Source: Blastocatellia bacterium (GTDB lineage: Bacteria > Acidobacteriota > Blastocatellia > Chloracidobacteriales > Chloracidobacteriaceae). Taken from it: a stretch of DNA of 64,000 bases. Every line of letters begins with the position of its first letter. Positions within the stretch are counted from its first letter, which is position 1. A model generated the notes under the pieces. The model made no database searches. It was given only the letters and a program-made list of their open reading frames with translations, and was not told the origin of the DNA. Of this stretch, positions 61,474 through 64,000 are shown in pieces. The stretch covers positions 1 through 64,000 of the forward strand of contig JAIBAN010000006.1 of NCBI GenBank assembly GCA_019695185.1, in the 5' to 3' direction. The translations under genes were made by a program, and so were the position numbers.

Positions 61474-63507
61474 CTATGTCTGAACCGATGGGCCAGGACA
61501 ATCCCGCCCCAGTTTTTTCGGATCGCCTTCGCCGAGTGTGTTAACCAGCTCGTCATGGAAGTAATCAAACCGGGCTGCGACCATAGGGCTGACCCGTTTG
61601 TCGTACATTTGCCGGGACCGGTCAATATCTTCCTTGAGGCGGTCATACAAATCATGGTTTTTCCGCCCTTCGATGACTTTCGGTTCATTATACAGTTTGA
61701 TTTCCGAAACCAGCAGGCGGGCGAACCGCCGGGCATCATTATGGAGTTTTTGCTCTTCTTCCGTAATATCGCCCAACATGGCTGAAAGCCGGCCTGTTTG
61801 CCCTTTACTGGCCATGGAAACAGGTGCTGGCGGTGGCGGTGGCGGTGCTGGTTGCCAGACTGGCGCTGCTGGTGGTTCCGGAGCCGGAGGCGGAGCCTCA
61901 AACTGGGGCATCGGCGGTGGCGGCGGAGCCGGTTGCCACGCCGGAGGTGGTTCCGGAGCCGGGGGCGGAGCCTCAAATTGGGGCATTGGCGGTGGCGGTG
62001 GCGGTGGGGCCGGTTGCCACGCCGGAGGTGGTTCCGGAGCCGGGGGCGGAGCCTCAAATTGGGGCATTGGCGGTGGCGGTGGAGCCGGTTGCCACGCCGG
62101 AGGTGGCTCATAGGCTGGCGGAGGAGTAAACGCTTGTGCCGGAGGTTGCCACATGGGAACCGGGGTTGGCTCCGGCGTCATGGAAGGTGGTATCTCAAAC
62201 TGCACGGGCGGCGGCGGTGGCGGCGCTGGTTGGAATGCGTAAGAGTCTGGGTTATAAGCTGCAGTCGATACGGCTGGTTCGGTCTGTGCGACCGGGGTTG
62301 CTGCAAACCCAGAGGGTGCCGGGGCAGGCTCTTCTGCGGCGACTTCAGGTTCAACGGTTGGGGGTTCCGCTGCCGGTTCCGGTTGGGGTTCAGGTTCTGG
62401 TTCAGAGATTTCAGCTTGAGGGGCTGGGCTTTCGGGTTGGGGCTCGACGGCTGCCTCTTCCGCGACCACAGCAAACCCGGACGGTTCCGGGGCTGGCGCG
62501 GCGGCCTCTTCTGCCTGTGGTTCCACGGCTGATACCGGGTGAACCGGATCCAACGTCTGGGCGGTTTCAGGTACGGATTCTGCAGGGGGGGCCGCGACGG
62601 GAACAGGTTCTGGCAGAGCCGGTGGGGCCACAATCGGGGCCGGTGCTGGAGGCACCACCGCAACCGATGTTGGTACTGGTACTGGAACAGGAGTTGGTGG
62701 TTCTGGTGCCGCAGCAACCGCAGTTGTTCCACCGATATTGGCGGAACGTCCCCGCACGGAAATCAATTCCACCGTCAACCCGGAAACATTGGTCAGAATT
62801 TCAAGTGGTTCCAAGTTGATGGAATCACCTGGTTGGTCACCTGAATCAAGATAGAGGACTGCGGCTGCTTTTCCCCGGACCAGCAACGGCATGCCGGAGA
62901 TCCGTTCCGGCAGGGCTTCACCCATCCGTTCCAACACCAATTGGTTATCAGCATGGTCAGTGAGTTGTCCGGAGAATGTGGCTTGACGACTGAGAACCGT
63001 CCGGAGAATGGTATCAGCCTGGAGCGAGATACTGAGTCCGCGAATTGCCTGGTCAGCGGGTTCGTCGCCGAACCCACGGCCGGTCCAGCCCACGACGTTG
63101 CCGGCTTTGACAATAAAGAGGGCGACCCGTGGCGCAAAGCGTCCGGCATGCTGAACCAAGCAGGTCAGAACATCAGCTTGGGTTTGTTTGGTCTGAATGT
63201 CGAGCAGGGCTGCCTTGAGGATTGCCATGTCGGCATTGACCGGTGGCGGCTCCAGTAATTCCGACTGAGGGGCACTTGCCATCCCTGCAGCGAAAATTTC
63301 TTCCACCGAGGTTCGGACCGCTTTCGCAAGCGCTGTATCCTGTTGCAGTTGGTGAAGCTGGGTTTCAGACTGCTCTAAAAATCCATTGAATGCCTGCTGC
63401 ATTTGGGACTGAATCTGAATAACCTGCTGCTGCATGAAATCTGCTTGGTTACGGACCAAGTCAAGAATATGTTTGTGTAACTGTGCCTCAAATTCTTGTG
63501 TCGCCAC
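61474..63507 (-). CDS. GAF-like, proline-rich protein with conserved C-terminal helical domain
   Basis: 677 residues, no signal peptide or membrane helix. The first 90 residues are an N-terminal coiled coil (QQQVIQIQSQMQQAF). Residues about 95-255 look like a GAF domain (LFIVKAGNVVGWTGRGFGDE, LLVRGKAAAVLYLDSGDQ). Residues 255-565 are Pro/Ala/Glu/Val-rich, with three tandem units built of PAWQPAPPPPP, MPQFEAPPPAPE. The last 110 residues (EEEQKLHNDARRFARLL, LYDRLKEDIDRSRQMYDKRVS, RFDYFHDELV) form a conserved-looking helical domain. A sensor or scaffold is likely; partner unknown. Terminated by the hairpin at 61413. Confidence 0.7.
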   Translation of the reverse strand: MATQEFEAQLHKHILDLVRNQADFMQQQVIQIQSQMQQAFNGFLEQSETQLHQLQQDTALAKAVRTSVEEIFAAGMASAPQSELLEPPPVNADMAILKAALLDIQTKQTQADVLTCLVQHAGRFAPRVALFIVKAGNVVGWTGRGFGDEPADQAIRGLSISLQADTILRTVLSRQATFSGQLTDHADNQLVLERMGEALPERISGMPLLVRGKAAAVLYLDSGDQPGDSINLEPLEILTNVSGLTVELISVRGRSANIGGTTAVAAAPEPPTPVPVPVPTSVAVVPPAPAPIVAPPALPEPVPVAAPPAESVPETAQTLDPVHPVSAVEPQAEEAAAPAPEPSGFAVVAEEAAVEPQPESPAPQAEISEPEPEPQPEPAAEPPTVEPEVAAEEPAPAPSGFAATPVAQTEPAVSTAAYNPDSYAFQPAPPPPPPVQFEIPPSMTPEPTPVPMWQPPAQAFTPPPAYEPPPAWQPAPPPPPMPQFEAPPPAPEPPPAWQPAPPPPPPPMPQFEAPPPAPEPPPAWQPAPPPPPMPQFEAPPPAPEPPAAPVWQPAPPPPPPAPVSMASKGQTGRLSAMLGDITEEEQKLHNDARRFARLLVSEIKLYNEPKVIEGRKNHDLYDRLKEDIDRSRQMYDKRVSPMVAARFDYFHDELVNTLGEGDPKKLGRDCPGPSVQT
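61866..62110 (-). repeat. In-gene tandem repeat (about 75 bp) encoding a Pro-rich protein unit
   Basis: Three near-identical copies of a GC-rich unit of about 75 bp. Each encodes the PAWQPAPPPPP-MPQFEAPPPAPE segment. Such repeats can expand or contract, giving length variation in the linker. Confidence 0.75.
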
Positions 63508-63734
63508 GTTTTACTCCTCCCGTTTTTGTTTGGACGGTTCGGATTGAAGTCAGCCGGTGAAAGGGCTGAGGTCGGCACGACGTTGACTTGCTGGACGCCG
63601 GAATATGATGTTGGAACGTTGATAAAACTGGATTTGGTTGTGAAGCCTGGTGAAATGGAGTAGCTATTATGGTAATCCGTAAATTTCTTGTCAACTGCTG
63701 AGAAATAAAGCCTTTTTAGGTTCCGGGTTTTTCC

Positions 63735-63860
63735 GAATTGAGAATTGAGCATTGAGAATTGAGTCGATTTTTTACCTCACTTGAAAAAGTAAAATCAGTT
63801 GCGTGTCAATCAGGTTTTCCCTGGTGTTTTCCATAATGCTCAATGCTCAATGCTCAATTA
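63735..63860. repeat. Inverted TTGAGAA/TTGAGCA heptamer arrays
   Basis: Left arm 63735-63764 (four units, one TTGAGCA) and right arm 63835-63860 (four GCTCAAT units), loop 70 bp, in the gap between a kinase stop and the GAF-like gene start. The rest of 63508-63734 holds no clear gene. Confidence 0.85.
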
Positions 63861-63865
63861 TAGAA

Positions 63866-64000
63866 TCAGGGTTCGCCCGGAATCGGAATGGTAATTGTAA
63901 AAGTGGTTCCTTTTTCAAGTTCGCTTTGGCAGGTAATGGTTCCGAAATGTCCTTCGATGATCCGTCGGCAGATTCCCAACCCAAGGCCGGTTCCTTCAGC
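63866..64000 (-). CDS. C-terminal fragment of a histidine kinase (partial)
   Basis: The window ends inside the gene: 44 residues and the TGA stop are seen. AEGTGLGLGICRRIIEGHFG is the G2 box of a HATPase_c domain, followed by the last strands (GTITCQSELEKGTTFTITIPI). The 5' part lies beyond position 64000. Not listed as a complete ORF because the start is outside. Confidence 0.85.
   Translation of the reverse strand, partial: AEGTGLGLGICRRIIEGHFGTITCQSELEKGTTFTITIPIPGEP

Noticed and set aside
61598-62819. Long antisense ORFs rich in Gly, Ala and Trp/Arg over the Pro-rich gene
   Set aside because: They are frame shadows of the GC-rich tandem repeat on the other strand.

Overview
The window looks like chromosomal DNA of a Gram-negative, probably aerobic, heterotrophic bacterium. 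I infer Acidobacteriota (possibly Blastocatellia-like) from the mix of families: a VWFA-type secreted protein, a FecR protein with an aromatic-rich segment, an S46 dipeptidyl-peptidase, an S55/SpoIVB-like protein, a processive GT2 and a TPR protein with a CxxCH site. This is inference; no rRNA or other marker settles it. Base composition is moderate. Most genes are housekeeping or envelope genes. I see no prophage, CRISPR array or complete defence locus, and only one insertion sequence.

Layout. 1-7.4 kb: FecR-domain protein, uracil-DNA glycosylase, a membrane GT2 and an unknown 697-residue membrane-anchored protein. 7.7-13.8 kb: aspartate kinase, a CheY-like regulator, a small secreted protein, a zinc-ribbon coiled-coil protein, alanine racemase and a VWFA protein. 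14-18.7 kb: tRNA-Leu(GAG), secG, tpiA and a 1013-residue P-loop ATPase. 19-23.7 kb: xanthine dehydrogenase xdhA-xdhB-xdhC. 24.3-32.2 kb: hybrid histidine kinase, cysS, a GYF-like/zinc-ribbon membrane protein, an IS982-like element and a membrane-anchored methyltransferase. 32.3-36.7 kb: Kelch protein, tatC, tatA/B-like and thrC, all on the minus strand. 37-40.6 kb: a secreted protein, a glutathione peroxidase, and a MauE/DoxX-thioredoxin fusion next to a metallophosphatase-like lipoprotein. 40.8-46.2 kb: an apparent operon of ABC ATPase, ABC permease, LytS-type kinase and LytTR regulator. 46.3-64 kb: envelope and secreted proteins (single-haem TPR protein, beta-helix protein, AmiC-type amidase, S46 and S55 proteins, SDR, YkuD transpeptidase, LOG protein, cupin, lytic transglycosylase, GAF-like proline-rich protein) and the C-terminus of another histidine kinase.

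The most unusual feature is not a gene. About twenty intergenic regions carry short tandem arrays of 7-bp units (sometimes 9 or 14 bp). Each locus uses its own unit: TTGAGAA, TTTTGAG, TTCAGGG, ACTGAGG, GTGACAA or GGCAAAT, plus 9-mer GTCTTGGGA and 14-mer GTTGTTCGTTTTGA. Most occur as two arms in inverted orientation around a 20-130 bp loop. The arms start or end within a few bases of stop or start codons, and several contain the stop codon (lysC, alr, thrC, the 37.0 kb gene, gpx, the haem protein). One array encodes the N-terminus of a signal peptide. One array pair has an IS in its loop. A 0.6-kb region at 23.7-24.3 kb combines heptamer arrays with two nested long inverted repeats and five small CCGG-core hairpins. 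They resemble the heptameric STRR repeats known from cyanobacteria, but the inverted pairing and stop-codon attachment look distinctive.

Limits: functions are family-level calls from motifs read by eye, with no database search. Several starts are uncertain because many genes lack a clear Shine-Dalgarno (SD) sequence.
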